A stretch of 64,000 nt of DNA from Rutstroemia sp. NJR-2017a BVV2 (Eukaryota > Ascomycota > Leotiomycetes > Helotiales > Rutstroemiaceae), in the NCBI GenBank assembly GCA_002946415.1, contig NJPS01000059.1, positions 124,001 through 188,000 of the forward strand, read 5' to 3'. How positions within the stretch are numbered: the stretch's first letter is position 1; every line of letters begins with the position of its first letter. Below the pieces are notes generated by a model, which saw nothing but the letters and a program-made list of their open reading frames with translations, was not told where the DNA came from and made no database searches. A program made the position numbers and the translations under genes. Below, in pieces: positions 20,664 to 32,393 of this stretch.

Positions 20664-23600
20664 ATGCCCTGGCAACCTCTCCCACGCATCGCATTCGCTG
20701 TCGCAACATATCCCTTTGTCGCTTCTTCGCCTGCAGATCTGCCACTTGAATTGGGGGACGAGTTGTACATAATTGAGCAAGGGGGGAAGGACTTACAATG
20801 GTTTCGCGGTTATCTTGTTGCACCTCCGAGCTTACTGGCTGGCTTGACCAGTATTAAAGGCCAGACGCTTGAGGCAAGGGTCTTCTCCGGTATATTTCCT
20901 AAAAGCTGCGTCGAGGTTCGCGAGGTTTTAGGCGACGAAGAAGATGGAGAAGAAATCTCAGACGAGAATGGGGAAAGGGTCAATGGCTGCAAGAAGGACG
21001 TGTTGGACGACAAAGACGCCCTGCTAGACCCGGAATCGACCAATGGCTTAAAATCACCCTTACCGAATGGCGTACATGGACAATCTGTGAAAAAGAGGAA
21101 GAGGAAAAGTCGAGCTCTGGTAAATAGGCACTCAGCCAGATTATCGATTACGAAGCGGCAATCGGGTGCGCCGAAGCCAGCAGCTCCAGTGCCTATGCTT
21201 AAGATTGGCGATGAGACGCCTACTTCTGCCTCCGAGCCTCTAGTGGACGAGATAGCTTCTTGCTTACGAGAATGGCATTCTACGAATCTGCATGAACTTT
21301 TGCTATCACGCCAATACCATAAGCTGGATAAGATGTCAGTTTTAGTTAAAACCTTGGATCTATCGCGTCGGCAGATTTTACATAACGTCTGTACGACGCA
21401 CGAATTACAGTCACTGAGAGAGAAAACGGTCTGGGACCTGGTAAAAGGCAATAAATTGTTCAATGGGGAGGTGGTGGTTAGGGACCCTGCGGAGCGTGGA
21501 AGAGTATTGACAAGTAATGACTCTGCTGTGAAGCTTACCAAACTGCAATCCATGATGAGTTTGTTGGACGAAAAGCCACAGCCCCCTTCCCAGAATGAAG
21601 GCCTAGCGTTGCATCATCTCCTTCTAGATGTCAAGGCATTTGTTGGGGCCTCCACTGAATCGACAAGTTTGGCATTTTTCTTAGCTACCAAAAAACCTGG
21701 CTCTCCAGGAACGGCACTTTCAGAGACCTTTCTTGCTGAAGTGCCCCCGAGCGCTACTCTTACAAGTGTTTCGAAATCTGGAAAAATGAGAACCCTCTTT
21801 ACTGATCTCGCAGCGACTGATGTTGGGGACTTGCCATCCACGGAGGGCGAATTATATCTTATTGTCAAGATACAATCATCCCAACAAATCACTGCTGGAA
21901 AGCCACCATCTCGTGGCGGGTCAAGAGGCAATTCATTCTCTCGGGATAGCAACAGCAAGGATCGTGAAAAACCTCCCGTGGCAGGCAGTGGAACAAAAGC
22001 TGGCAGGAGAAGCATGATGTGGGGTCAGAAGACGTTTTCGCGGAATAATACTAATCAGAGCAAACTGAACTCTCTCTCCGAGAGCTCGGAAGCAAGCAAT
22101 GATGAGAACTCTAGTCGTGAAGGCGCTCCTAGAAGTTCTTCCTCGCGAAATGGTGAATTCAAGCCTGGACCCGTCAGCCAAATCGTATCAAGAACTGTTG
22201 GGCTCGGTGCTCTGAAATTGAGTTCACTCATGAAAAACCGAGAAGAAGCTGAGCATGTTATAACTATCTGGTCCCCTGCGGTTGTCTTTGGACACGAAAA
22301 GCCGTCTGCAGGTGATGGGTGGGAAGAGATCATTCGGGATATGATGACAAGTCAATCAGGCCACTACGAGAAATCTCGTAGGGCAGAGCGCCTGCAAATA
22401 TATCTCAAAGCGTTCGATAGTCCAGATGCAGACCTTCTGATCAAGTCGACCCCGACTTTGTTATCGGGCATCTCAAAGACTAGCAAGATGGGATTCTCAG
22501 GAGCGCCAACCAAGCCCAGGTCGGATATTTATATCACCATTGATGAAGCATTCCTTGCTCGACAGGCACTTCTATCTCGCTCTGTCGGTAGTGCAGCTCC
22601 AATGTCTCCCTCGATAGCAGGCTCAAGTCTTCAAGTCTCGATGGAAGTAAGGAAAGCGAATGGGGATCGAATTGAAGGTTGCATTTACGCGTCGTCAAAC
22701 GCAGAAGCTCAAAGCTCATGGGAATCAGTGGCAGCTGAGCGAGGCGATGCCTGGAAACAGATAATTCGACTCTCAATTCCTCAAGCAGAAGTACCCACTT
22801 GCCATTTGGTAATGGTAGTAGCGGATGTGCCCAACCAGCCTTTCGCCATTTCTCATATTCCCCTTTGGGACCAACAGGCATTCATACGGGACGGTCACCA
22901 TTCTCTCCTCTTGTATAAGTATGACGAAACAACCTCGAGTCCAAGAGGAGGTATGGCTGGAAAGGGCGGTTACCTCAGTCTGCCCTGGAGCGCTCGTGGG
23001 AAAGATGATGTTTCAAAAGACGAAGCAGTCACTGGCCCGATTGCAACTCTCCATATCGAAACGTACCTTTGCAGCACGAAGTTCTCTCAAGATAAAGTGC
23101 TCTTACGACTACTTAAATGGAAGGACCAGCCACCAGGAGATCTGCAGGAGTTATTACAAAGATTGGTTTTCGTTCCGGAGATCGAGATTGTCAAGCTTCT
23201 TCGTGATGTTTTTGATGCTATATTTGGCATCCTCGTTGAACATACTGGGAACGATGACTACGAAGATCTGATATTTAGTTCCCTCGTCACTGTTCTCTCC
23301 ATTGTGCACGATCGCCGATTTAACCTAGGTCCTCTGGTGGACCAGTATGCAGAGTCCAGATTCAACTATCCTTTCGCATCGCCATGTTTAGTCAGGTCTT
23401 TTACTCGACTTCTCGCGAAGCCCTCAGACCCAGAAACGTCCAGGAAGCTGAGGGCTACCTTCAAAGTGGCCCGACACATTTTAAAATTCATCACTCATGC
23501 TAGAGGTCAACAGAAGATGAAAGAAGTTGACGTTGGGATCACTCATTCTTCCTCGGGGTTTGGTCGCCAATTACGGCAAATATTTAAAGCATTGGAAGGA

Positions 23601-26600
23601 ATGATGCGGACTACTGCCCCTATTTTGGTCGGAAGTCAAACTTTGGCTGTTCAGCATTTCCACACGTGGCTGCCCGAACTATCAGGATTACTTAGCAAAG
23701 AACAAATTTTGCATATCGCCATCGACTTTATGGATTCCTGCGCTCTTGTAAAGGGCAAACTCATACTGTATAAACTTATTTTAATCATTAATTATTCTCG
23801 ATTGGGTCTTTTCTCCGGCGCAGATCAGATGTCAGCGCTCAGTGCAAATACTGCTAGATGGCTTGCGCCTCATTGGGGAAAGACGACCGAAGTCACAGAG
23901 CAGTGGAGGGCCCAGGTCCGGCTTTGTTGCTCCATCTTGGCGATACAATTGAAAGGGTTGAATGTAGAAATCCCAAAGTACGTCCCCAAAATAATTGACT
24001 CGTACCTTGCCCTACGAACAATGGAGCTACCTACGAAGACCAGCCTTTCCCTACTATTTCCCACCACCTACCCCTTCCCTAGCAAGGATATTGTGGGAGA
24101 AGCGGTATTCGATGAGGCCTTGGTTGAACTTTCTGCGGTTCTATCGGCGATCTCCACATTACCTGCAGGTATGCAGCTTGAGCTTGCTGATGGCGATATG
24201 GCAAGCTTAATCGAAGACACATTGAATGTTCATCTGAGCATCTTGCAATGTGAGGCTTTCCCACGAGACTGGTTAAGTGTTCGTATTTTCCATCACAATT
24301 CGACACTTAAAACCCTCGAGTACCTGGCTGGTATTCTTATTGACGGATTCTTACCACACCCGGATGATGCCGAGGACTACAACACGGATTTATGGAAGGC
24401 GTTTTTCACAACATTACTCGAGCTTGTTGGTAGCGATTCGCTGGCCCTAGAGACGTTTCCCGAACAAAAACGGAGGGCTGTGTGGAAAATCGCAGGCGAT
24501 GTGCGGGAGAATGGCGCAGAGCTGTTACGACGGGCCTGGGAGTCTATTGGCTGGGATACCACTCAGGAAGAACGTGAGCGCTTTGCCTTGAAGAAGATGG
24601 GAGGCTATCAGGTCCAGTATGTCCCCGCGTTGGTCGGTCCCATCCTTGAGCTATGTCTCAGTGTCCATGAGGGTCTGCGTCGTGTTGCTGTTGAGGTCCT
24701 GCAAACGATGATTGTCAGTGAATGGACCTTGGGTGAGGACTTGAGTACCATACAGACTGAAATCATCGATTGTCTGGATCAACTTTTCAAGTCGAAGCCT
24801 TTGACCGATAGCGTTCTTCAAAAGCTGTTTATCAACGAACTGCTCAGTCTATTCAATCATCTAGCACAAAACCCGAATGACCCGCTCTATAACGCCATGA
24901 GGGATCTTGTTGCCACTACCGACGTGTTCCTTGACCTACTTACCGCTGTACACAGTACTGACGGCACCGGAGAGGCTTCACATATGATTCATCGCTTAAG
25001 ATTGATGGAATTCCTTCGTGATATGCAGAAGGAGGAGATCTTTATTCGATATGTTCATCAACTTGCTGATTTGCAACTCAATGCAAGGAACCCAACCGAG
25101 GCAGGCCTTGCACTTAGACTTCACGCCGACTTATACGAATGGGATCCCTCCAAACTTCTACCTCCCTTGGATGACCCTGAGTTTCCTGCCCAATCGCATT
25201 TCGATCGCAAAGAACGAATATATTTCGATATGATCAAGAATTTCGAGGAAGGTGAAGCATGGAGTAGTGCGTTGGCTGCTTACAAGGAGTTGCAAGTACA
25301 GTATGAAGAGAATATCTTTGACTTCTCAAAACTGGCTAGGACCCAACGTGCAATTGCTGCGATCTATGAAAGCATTTCGAAGACCGATAAGATTGTTCAC
25401 AAATATTACCGTGTCATTTACCGAGGAATGGGTTTCCCGCAGAGTATGCGCGACAAGCAATTTGTTTACGAAGGACCGCCAACAGAAAAGACTTCTCAAT
25501 TTACAGATCGCATGCAGGAACAGCATCCTTCGGCACAAATAGTCACATCCGGGGAGATTGATGATGTAGAAGGCCAGTTTTTGCAGATCTCTGCACTCAG
25601 TCCACATCGTGATCTTGCTCATCATGTCTTTCAACGATCGAAAGTTCCTCACGTTGTGCGGGATTACTTGCTCTCAGCACATCCACAATTTTTCTCCACC
25701 ACATCTCGCCGAAATACATCAGGACCAGCTAGTGATCACTCGGCGGAGAAGATCGTCTATACCACTGCGGAAACCTTTCCAACGATCCTGCGCCGGAGTG
25801 AGATTGTCTCCGTGGAACGATTCGAACTTGACGCCCATCAGACCGCACTGGAACGCATCGTACGCAAGACTCAGGAAATGGCAATTGTTGAGAAGCACAT
25901 CGCTGATGGCGAGGAAATTGTGGTCCCACTTCTTATCGAGGCTCTTAATATTTCTGTCAATCCAGACTCTGAGTCTAGTGTCGCCAAGTATCGAGAACTG
26001 TTGCCGGAAACTGTAGATGAGGATGGCGAGATGGTGGAACTGACTCCTACCGAGAATGCTCTCAGAATTGCATTGCTTGATCATGCTATTATGATCAAAC
26101 GATGTCTGGCCATGTTCGAAAAGTCACCCAATCTCCATAGCCAAGATGACTTGCAACAACGTAAGTTGTCATTACTTTTTCTTCCTTGCGCCATTGTTAA
26201 CTTGTTACTAGATTTTGAACGAACGTTTGCGCCAGAGCTTGCCTCATTAATGGTTCCACAGCAAACACTCTCAAGCCCCACTCCAGTTCCTTCATGGACA
26301 ATCTCCCCATCGCCCTCCAAGGACCTCAACCAAGGTAATCTGACGCTGCCAATGTCCCTCACAAATGGTACGATCGATACGAGTATTCTAGACAGTCCCC
26401 ATCATGGCCGCAGTCATTCGAAACGTCTATCACTGTTCCTCAGCAGAAATAGCAGCGTAAATGACGGCGACAAAGAAAAGCGGAAAGACAAGGAAAATCG
26501 CCGCAGCTTCTTTTCTGGAAATGGCTTAAGCATGAATGGCATCTCCATGAACGGCCATTCACACAACCGCGGCCGTCAAACTTCGCCCGAAGAAATCCCC

Positions 26601-26873
26601 GAGGAGCAGGAAACGGTTGATAATCAGAGTGGTGGCGAATGGGTTACGCAGTCTGATCTTTCGGTGCCCCGGCTGGGTAATAGTCAGGGGAGGAGAAGTT
26701 CAAGTAGCCAGCGCAGACCTGACACGGCTAGTACTGGGATGGGTATGAGTATGGGAATGAATGTGGGAAGTAAAGTCGATAGTGTAAGAAAGAGGCTCAG
26801 CGTGCTGAGGCTAGGGAAGAAAGGAAGTACGATCGGTAGCAATCTTGGGAGTGTTGATGTGGTTGAGGAATAG
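20664..26873 (+). CDS. DOCK-family guanine nucleotide exchange factor (SH3, DHR-1, DHR-2)
   Basis: The ATG at 20664 opens a frame of 2069 codons; the likely product is 2052 residues after removal of a 51-base intron at 26161-26211. An SH3 domain lies at ~8-90 (FAVATYPF..., ELGDELYIIEQGGKD, SGIFPKSCVEV). A C2-like DHR-1 region follows at ~615-760 (DIYITIDEAFLARQ, HLVMVVADVPNQPFAISHIP). A long helical middle leads to DHR-2, the Rho-GTPase exchange module, at ~1480-1840 (LRLHADLYEWDP, HKYYRVIYRGMGFPQSMRDK, IVEKHIADGEE). The tail is Ser/Arg/Lys-rich and probably disordered, with an MGMSMGMN run. Fungal relatives, including budding-yeast Dck1, act with an ELMO-type partner on Rho-family GTPases in polarity and stress signalling. 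Family assignment is firm. The intron is inferred: splicing yields LQQHFERTFAPEL, which matches DOCK proteins better than the read-through. Confidence 0.95.
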   Translation: MPWQPLPRIAFAVATYPFVASSPADLPLELGDELYIIEQGGKDLQWFRGYLVAPPSLLAGLTSIKGQTLEARVFSGIFPKSCVEVREVLGDEEDGEEISDENGERVNGCKKDVLDDKDALLDPESTNGLKSPLPNGVHGQSVKKRKRKSRALVNRHSARLSITKRQSGAPKPAAPVPMLKIGDETPTSASEPLVDEIASCLREWHSTNLHELLLSRQYHKLDKMSVLVKTLDLSRRQILHNVCTTHELQSLREKTVWDLVKGNKLFNGEVVVRDPAERGRVLTSNDSAVKLTKLQSMMSLLDEKPQPPSQNEGLALHHLLLDVKAFVGASTESTSLAFFLATKKPGSPGTALSETFLAEVPPSATLTSVSKSGKMRTLFTDLAATDVGDLPSTEGELYLIVKIQSSQQITAGKPPSRGGSRGNSFSRDSNSKDREKPPVAGSGTKAGRRSMMWGQKTFSRNNTNQSKLNSLSESSEASNDENSSREGAPRSSSSRNGEFKPGPVSQIVSRTVGLGALKLSSLMKNREEAEHVITIWSPAVVFGHEKPSAGDGWEEIIRDMMTSQSGHYEKSRRAERLQIYLKAFDSPDADLLIKSTPTLLSGISKTSKMGFSGAPTKPRSDIYITIDEAFLARQALLSRSVGSAAPMSPSIAGSSLQVSMEVRKANGDRIEGCIYASSNAEAQSSWESVAAERGDAWKQIIRLSIPQAEVPTCHLVMVVADVPNQPFAISHIPLWDQQAFIRDGHHSLLLYKYDETTSSPRGGMAGKGGYLSLPWSARGKDDVSKDEAVTGPIATLHIETYLCSTKFSQDKVLLRLLKWKDQPPGDLQELLQRLVFVPEIEIVKLLRDVFDAIFGILVEHTGNDDYEDLIFSSLVTVLSIVHDRRFNLGPLVDQYAESRFNYPFASPCLVRSFTRLLAKPSDPETSRKLRATFKVARHILKFITHARGQQKMKEVDVGITHSSSGFGRQLRQIFKALEGMMRTTAPILVGSQTLAVQHFHTWLPELSGLLSKEQILHIAIDFMDSCALVKGKLILYKLILIINYSRLGLFSGADQMSALSANTARWLAPHWGKTTEVTEQWRAQVRLCCSILAIQLKGLNVEIPKYVPKIIDSYLALRTMELPTKTSLSLLFPTTYPFPSKDIVGEAVFDEALVELSAVLSAISTLPAGMQLELADGDMASLIEDTLNVHLSILQCEAFPRDWLSVRIFHHNSTLKTLEYLAGILIDGFLPHPDDAEDYNTDLWKAFFTTLLELVGSDSLALETFPEQKRRAVWKIAGDVRENGAELLRRAWESIGWDTTQEERERFALKKMGGYQVQYVPALVGPILELCLSVHEGLRRVAVEVLQTMIVSEWTLGEDLSTIQTEIIDCLDQLFKSKPLTDSVLQKLFINELLSLFNHLAQNPNDPLYNAMRDLVATTDVFLDLLTAVHSTDGTGEASHMIHRLRLMEFLRDMQKEEIFIRYVHQLADLQLNARNPTEAGLALRLHADLYEWDPSKLLPPLDDPEFPAQSHFDRKERIYFDMIKNFEEGEAWSSALAAYKELQVQYEENIFDFSKLARTQRAIAAIYESISKTDKIVHKYYRVIYRGMGFPQSMRDKQFVYEGPPTEKTSQFTDRMQEQHPSAQIVTSGEIDDVEGQFLQISALSPHRDLAHHVFQRSKVPHVVRDYLLSAHPQFFSTTSRRNTSGPASDHSAEKIVYTTAETFPTILRRSEIVSVERFELDAHQTALERIVRKTQEMAIVEKHIADGEEIVVPLLIEALNISVNPDSESSVAKYRELLPETVDEDGEMVELTPTENALRIALLDHAIMIKRCLAMFEKSPNLHSQDDLQQRKLSLLFLPCAIVNLLLDFERTFAPELASLMVPQQTLSSPTPVPSWTISPSPSKDLNQGNLTLPMSLTNGTIDTSILDSPHHGRSHSKRLSLFLSRNSSVNDGDKEKRKDKENRRSFFSGNGLSMNGISMNGHSHNRGRQTSPEEIPEEQETVDNQSGGEWVTQSDLSVPRLGNSQGRRSSSSQRRPDTASTGMGMSMGMNVGSKVDSVRKRLSVLRLGKKGSTIGSNLGSVDVVEE

Positions 26874-28005
26874 TTTCCTAATGCAGATGACTCGTCGGTT
26901 GGCTCAGATATTACTAGTACTTCCTGTTCGGTTCTCCCGAGACGTTCCTTTCGGTGGAAGATTACTTTCCTTTGTATTTTGTCTCTTTTGTGTTTGTTTT
27001 CGGGGTCGGGAACTGGATAGTTTATGGAGGATGGTTGTCCTAGGCGGAAAGCGCTCACAAACATCGACTCGGGGTAGGCTTTATCGACGAGGCTACGAAA
27101 TTATCGAAGTCTGCATATACTGCCCCTCACTTCACTTTTTCTTTATAGTTTTGGAGCTTTGGAGCTCTGATAAGTTGAAATCTGTCACATGGGCCTAGTT
27201 TGTGTGGAAAAATAGTGGATGGATGGATAGATAGGACAAATGGACGGTGTGTGGGTGGGTGGAAAGGAAATCTCGTTTCGTTCTTTTTTTTGCGAATCTT
27301 TTTGGAGGATACCTATGGCAGATCAAAAATACCCCCGGCATATATTCTGTTTCCTTTGTTGTTTACTACTTTAGATTCTGATTGAAAGTGTTTGGTACCT
27401 CGAGAGTGTGCGGTTGGTTGGTTTGGTGGATGGATAGATGGATGGGCAAGGAGGATGCTATTGGTTAATTCGGAACATAGGAGCGGGAGTTGGGGCCTGG
27501 GATGGAGGGTTGGATTGGATTAGGAGGAAGTACGGAAGGAAATTAGGGAGGGGACATGCTCTATATGGGGGGTAGTTGTGGTATATGTATTTAGATGCCA
27601 GTAGTGTATAATACGAAATCGGGTTGTAAACTTAATAGTTGAGAATTTATATGACTGCCTGAATACGGTTGAGTCTGATCTTCGGTATGTTGCGCCGGAC
27701 AGCATGTAGTTATATCCTTTTCCTGCTAAGAGGAGGAAGAATCTCTGGCATGGAGTTTGAGTCGAAAGTTGAGGACAAAAGGTAAACCAAGGCACGCATT
27801 TCCATCATATGTGAAGGAAAATCGATTCATTTATTTTCCAGTGCAACCTATGATACCGCAAACAAGGAAGTCATGCATCTGCACCCATCTATCTACATAC
27901 ACCCCTCTATTGTTTTCCGTTTTGTGCTCCAACTCCTCCTGCTCCACCCACAGTTTACCCGCAGCCCCCTCCCACGCCATGAAGCCCGCCTAACATACAT
28001 GTCAT
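26874..28005. other. Convergent intergenic region
   Basis: 3' flanks of the DOCK gene and the TSC13 gene. It contains short GGATGGAT-type runs (around 27210-27260 and 27425-27445) and no protein-like frame. Confidence 0.5.
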
Positions 28006-29061
28006 CTACCCAGTTAACTCCTTCACAAACGCTCCTGGAGAAGGGAACAAGACGTTCCGCTTTCTCTTGTACTTATCTCCAAAATCGGCCCGGTATTGCT
28101 TTTCCTTCTTAATGGCCCACTGATACATCTGTGCAGTGCCGGCGATGGTGAAAATAACCGTACTCCAACTCTTAGTCACAAAGATCATTCCCACCCATGC
28201 GATGGTCTCGAAAAAGTAATTAGGACATGTCACCATACCGAAGCCGTATCCCTTAGGGATTCCACGTTCTGTGCCGCCAGGACTGCGGAGATTGGAGAGT
28301 GTAAAATGTGTGCGTAGGTTCGAGAGCTCGCCAAAAAGGTAGAGGAGCACTCCGGCGATGTTCAAATAATCCATGGTGGGCGATGAGACGGCGGTATAGG
28401 ATGTTGGGGAATAGATGAAGTATGCAACGTAGAGACCGCTGAGAAGCCAATAATGAGCACAGTTTTTGAAGATGTTTCGCGCAGGCATGGTATTAAGAGA
28501 GAAGCGATGCACGTAGATGGTCTCGTATTCGCGTTTAAGGAAATGCGCGACGATTAATCCCATCGAGAGTAACTGTGAGGTCGAAAGTGGTGAGGGGTTC
28601 TTGTAGATGTAGGGTCGGACGAAGAGCGCTGAGAGATGGATTAAGATGGGTCCCAGATATTCAACGATATAGACTGTGCGCCATCCTAATTGGGGACCTG
28701 GATTTGTTATATTAGCTTTTTGGCAGCTGCAAATCGGAGTGAAGATATATACCCAGATCTTTGACCAAGATTTCCTTCCCCGCCATAACTTCTTTGCTTT
28801 GATTCACAAGAGCTTTTCTGTCCTTCAGTATCTTCTTGGTTGCTGGATCAAAGAGCCCGAATCGATTCGGATCCCATCCACCAGCTTGCTTGGCCAATTG
28901 CTCCTTGACATCTTGAACGGTTGTCTTTTCGTTGATCTCTATCGAGGTAGGGAGCCGTTTGATGGGCTGTCTGGGGGCTGAATCGATTAGCAATTGGAGA
29001 TTTTCTGCTCACCAGAATATTGATACTTACATCTATTCGTGACCTTGAGAGTTGTCGCCAT
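28006..29061 (-). CDS. TSC13: Very-long-chain (3R/2E)-enoyl-CoA reductase (TSC13/TECR)
   Basis: Three exons, 29061-29031, 28977-28753 and 28697-28006, with GT-AG introns (GTAAGT...TCAG, GTATAT...CCAG), give 315 residues, the usual length of the family. Residues ~10-85 form the ubiquitin-like N-terminal region (KRLPTSIEINEKTTVQDVKE). The remainder is a polytopic steroid 5-alpha-reductase-type domain with the expected motifs: VYIVEYLGPI, FLKREYETIYVHRFS, THFTLSNLRSPGGTERGIPK, GYGFGMVTCPNYFFE and the C-terminal YKRKRNVLFP. The enzyme carries out the last step of each very-long-chain fatty acid elongation cycle in the ER membrane, reducing trans-2-enoyl-CoA with NADPH, and so feeds sphingolipid synthesis. 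It is essential in yeast. The splice joins restore the conserved LG-PQLGWRTVY segment. Confidence 0.96.
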
Positions 29062-29496
29062 CTTGAGAGCTGCAATCCCGGTGGGGATGAGTAGAGAACA
29101 ATGAGATGTAATTCTAGGAGTATCTGGCGAGGAAGTACTCAGATTGCTCCAAGAATTGTTGACAGCTAGGTTTGGGCACGGAACATTTCCACCGATTATA
29201 GTCACATGACAAGGCAAAGTGCTGGGATTCCTGCCCAAAGCGACATGCCTGCTTCTCTGGACCTGCCATATATTACACATTCAAAGTAAATTGATCAATC
29301 ATCGGATCTTGAGTCAAGGTGGTTATACATGGTAGGAGGAGTGATCGATTGTGTAGTAACCAAGGTCCATATTGGACAGACTATCTACACCGATAAATGG
29401 AATCTTCATATCTACACGCGATCATGATATATGTGCAGTACAGTATTGCCACGGAAAAACGCAGTGGTATTATTCAAACATTCGAACCGTCAAGGT
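29062..29496. other. Short intergenic region
   Basis: Promoter of TSC13 and 3' flank of the Zn2Cys6 regulator gene. Nothing recognised beyond AT-rich stretches. Confidence 0.45.
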
Positions 29497-31916
29497 TCAA
29501 TCATCACCCCACCAGCTCTTCAGATCCTCTCTCCGCCATGTTGTCACCCACCCCGTCTCGCGTTGAATTCTCTCCAAGATGTTTAAGATAGCTCGATGCT
29601 CACTACGATGGCTCATAACCTTTCCAGCAATCCAAATTGGCTGGATCGAGTTAGTCCAGGCTCCATGATGTGTGTTCGATTCTGAGATGGCGCAGATCTG
29701 ACGAGCATGCCAGAAGATTGATTTTTGCTTTCTCTGAGTTTTCAATCCCGGTGGCTTTTCTTGAAGTAGAAGTAATGTTGCCGTATGGTATAGTTGATTT
29801 CCAGAGACAGCGGGTCCGTTGCCATAGAAGACTGTTGGAAATGGAGATGCGTCTTTGTCTTCCCTTGCAGGAATCGTTAGAATTGATTTCATTTCTTCCG
29901 GTCTTTCGTTGTACCAATCATCCAGGAGCCCAAGCAGTTCAGTCCATTGAGAGGTCCAGGCGTCCGGCTCAACTTCACGAGCTCGATCGCGGAACTTCTT
30001 GAGATAGGCTACACACTTGGCGCACAAAAAAACTGCGTAGTTTGCGTATGTGTCAAAGCCGTTCAGTGGATTGCGGAACAGTCTGATGTCTGAATCGAAG
30101 TCAATTTTGGAAGCCCAATTGTCTACTGGAATTAGGGTCAGGTCTTGAGATATTAGTGCTCCACAAACATCTTTAATAGTCAGCTATGTGCAGCAAAAGT
30201 GATAGAGAGTTGCAGTACCCATTCTCGCAAAGCACCAAAACAATGCTTCATTGATACCGCCGACGAAGCCGTTGATTCCAACCGCTTCTAGGAGATTGGC
30301 GCAGCCTTCAAGATGGCGTCTCCATTCCTTCGGCGAGCCTAAGTGTCGTCAGTAGTGCATGTATTTTAGATCGATTCTCCACATACAACTCATCATCTCA
30401 AGCACACAAAGTATCACGCAGGAGGCGATGACTGCCGTATCTTTGGTGTGTAGCTCTGGTAAAAGAAGATGAATTGCCTCCTGGTAGAGGCCCAAGCTTT
30501 CCGAAGATGAGATAGAATTCTCCTTTCTCTCTATCTGACGTGCGCACAAAGCTAAGATGGAATTCTTCAAGTGTGGCGTAGTCTTGGCCATCATTGGAAT
30601 TTTGTGCTCGAAATGACGCTGATTGTCAAATTTGTCAAGCCATGGAGCAACTTCGTCAATCCATGTTTTCCACAGTATGTATTCTCGTTGAGGTGTGATC
30701 TCTGGTGGCTTTGATGATCGACTTGATTCCGGATCCGATACTGCTCCACTGACTACACTGTCGCTCGGTACCTTTGGCGGCCCTCTTTCAAAGAAACCCA
30801 TATCTGGCTGCTGTACTTCGGGTGTTCCATACCGCGTTGGTGCGTTTGATCGCGCGGTATAGATTAGGTGGTCTCGGAGCGTTGAGTGAAGTTCTTGGTA
30901 TGCTGATCCGGGAAGGAATATGCCATCCTGGTCATCAAACACATGTTGGTCGAGTGGAGATTCATCATTAAGACCACCCAGCAGATTTATGTTTGGCGGG
31001 GGTGGCATGTCAGTGTGGCTCTCTTGTACATCAGGCACCGATTGACGTTGAGATAGTTGAGCTGGCATATACCGAAGCGCCAAGAGCTCGGCCGCAGCAT
31101 CTTCAGTATGTGTCCTGGACCTCGTTGAAGATGGGCCTACCAGCAAATTGTTCTCGCAAAAGGAGTGTGGAGTGTTCGCATCTTGCTCAGGATATCCCAA
31201 GTGATTTAGTCTGGAGAATGAGGTATGCGAACTGGGACTCATATCCATCTGCATGCTTGATTCGTCACCTCGATACGAGGTGCTGTCGGAATAGGACATG
31301 GTCATTGAGTTAGGAGTATCGAAAGCTGGGGACTGAGACTGCCATGTCGAATGGCGCTCGGCGAAAGCTTGTTCGGGATGGCGCGACATCTGCAAAAGAG
31401 TATCCGGGCGTGCTCCATCTCCGGTCTCTCGTGGTGATCTAGAGCTGGTCGACGCTGTGCGAAATCCCTTGCTCGTGTTCGGCGGATTTTCAGTAGGGTC
31501 TGCTTGATAGCCCTTCACAATCTGGGATGTTACATCGAGTATCTTAAATCATCGTCAGCGGGTTGGACGAATATTGCAGGTCACTTTGTTGGCCTCAAAT
31601 TACTTTAAAATGTCGAGCCCGTTTTCTTGATGGTCCTATCATCGATGCATGATCGGCATCGAGTTCAATTGCATTTCCTGTCTTGAAAGTAATCTTCATC
31701 CCCCACTCGCATTCTTCTCCTCGTTGCCTGCAATTCAGGCATTCGGGTCTTTGCTCATCACCTATATATCTTAGAGTCAGTTTTTGGGAAGACTAGATAG
31801 GTGGATAACGATCACGAACATTTTCTCCGTCTTCGACGGCAATTGAGGCAGCCAGTTCTTGTCCTCGTCTTTCTAGTTGATTGCTGAGGGCTGCTGACTG
31901 TGTCGTCCCCACTCAT
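29497..31916 (-). CDS. Zn2Cys6 transcription factor
   Basis: Five exons, 31916-31820, 31761-31604, 31542-30387, 30338-30219 and 30170-29497, join in frame to 734 residues. The DNA-binding binuclear cluster is split by intron 1. Spliced, it reads CLNCRRRRRKC then DEQRPECLNCRQRGEEC, with Cys spacing x2, x6, x6, x2, x6, at residues ~23-50. Basic residues and RKRAR (~80) follow, then a Ser/Pro-rich disordered stretch, then the helical fungal-specific regulatory region (HLEGCANLLEAVGINGFVGG, EALFWCFARMDVCGALIS, IFWHARQICAISESN). The second half resembles the group that includes Neurospora acr-2, but this sub-assignment is weak. It lies beside, and on the same strand as, the sugar transporter, and is a candidate local regulator of that cluster. 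The target is unknown. Confidence 0.93.
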
Positions 31917-32393
31917 GAGAAGTGGAAAGTCGCTGATGAGAGCGATGATTCTCCCTGCAGACGCTTTGTATTACGTCGCAAACTCAGATATATTATTATA
32001 GAATGGCCCTCCAAAAGGGACATCACCGTGTTCGACGTATGTGAAATTGCGGGGAAGTTCGTCAGGCGAGAATGCTTACTAAGGGCTTTATCACGGTTTA
32101 GCTAGAATAGGAAGTCGCAAGCGCTTTGGTTATACTACGGGACCACAACATGGGTTCCAGTGGACCTTTCAAAGTGGGCTAATAATTACAAGAGCCCGAG
32201 AAATCTTTCATGCCACCTATTTACGGCTTTGAGCTATAGAACGTGAACATGATTCGCATTCTTCATTGGAATGTCAAGTAAGTTAAGTTTTGCTTCCCCT
32301 CTATTGCAGTGTTGTACGGCAGCCCGAAAACCAGTTTCAGTTATAGAAAGCTACCTTCGCCCAATGCTAATCTTCCAAACATTGGAATCCTCT
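31917..32393. other. Intergenic region between regulator and transporter
   Basis: Promoter of the Zn2Cys6 gene and 3' end of the transporter gene. CGG-type half-sites for the regulator could not be picked out with any confidence. Confidence 0.4.

Noticed and set aside
25719..26084. 121-codon minus-strand frame
   Set aside because: Antisense shadow of the DOCK DHR-2 coding region.
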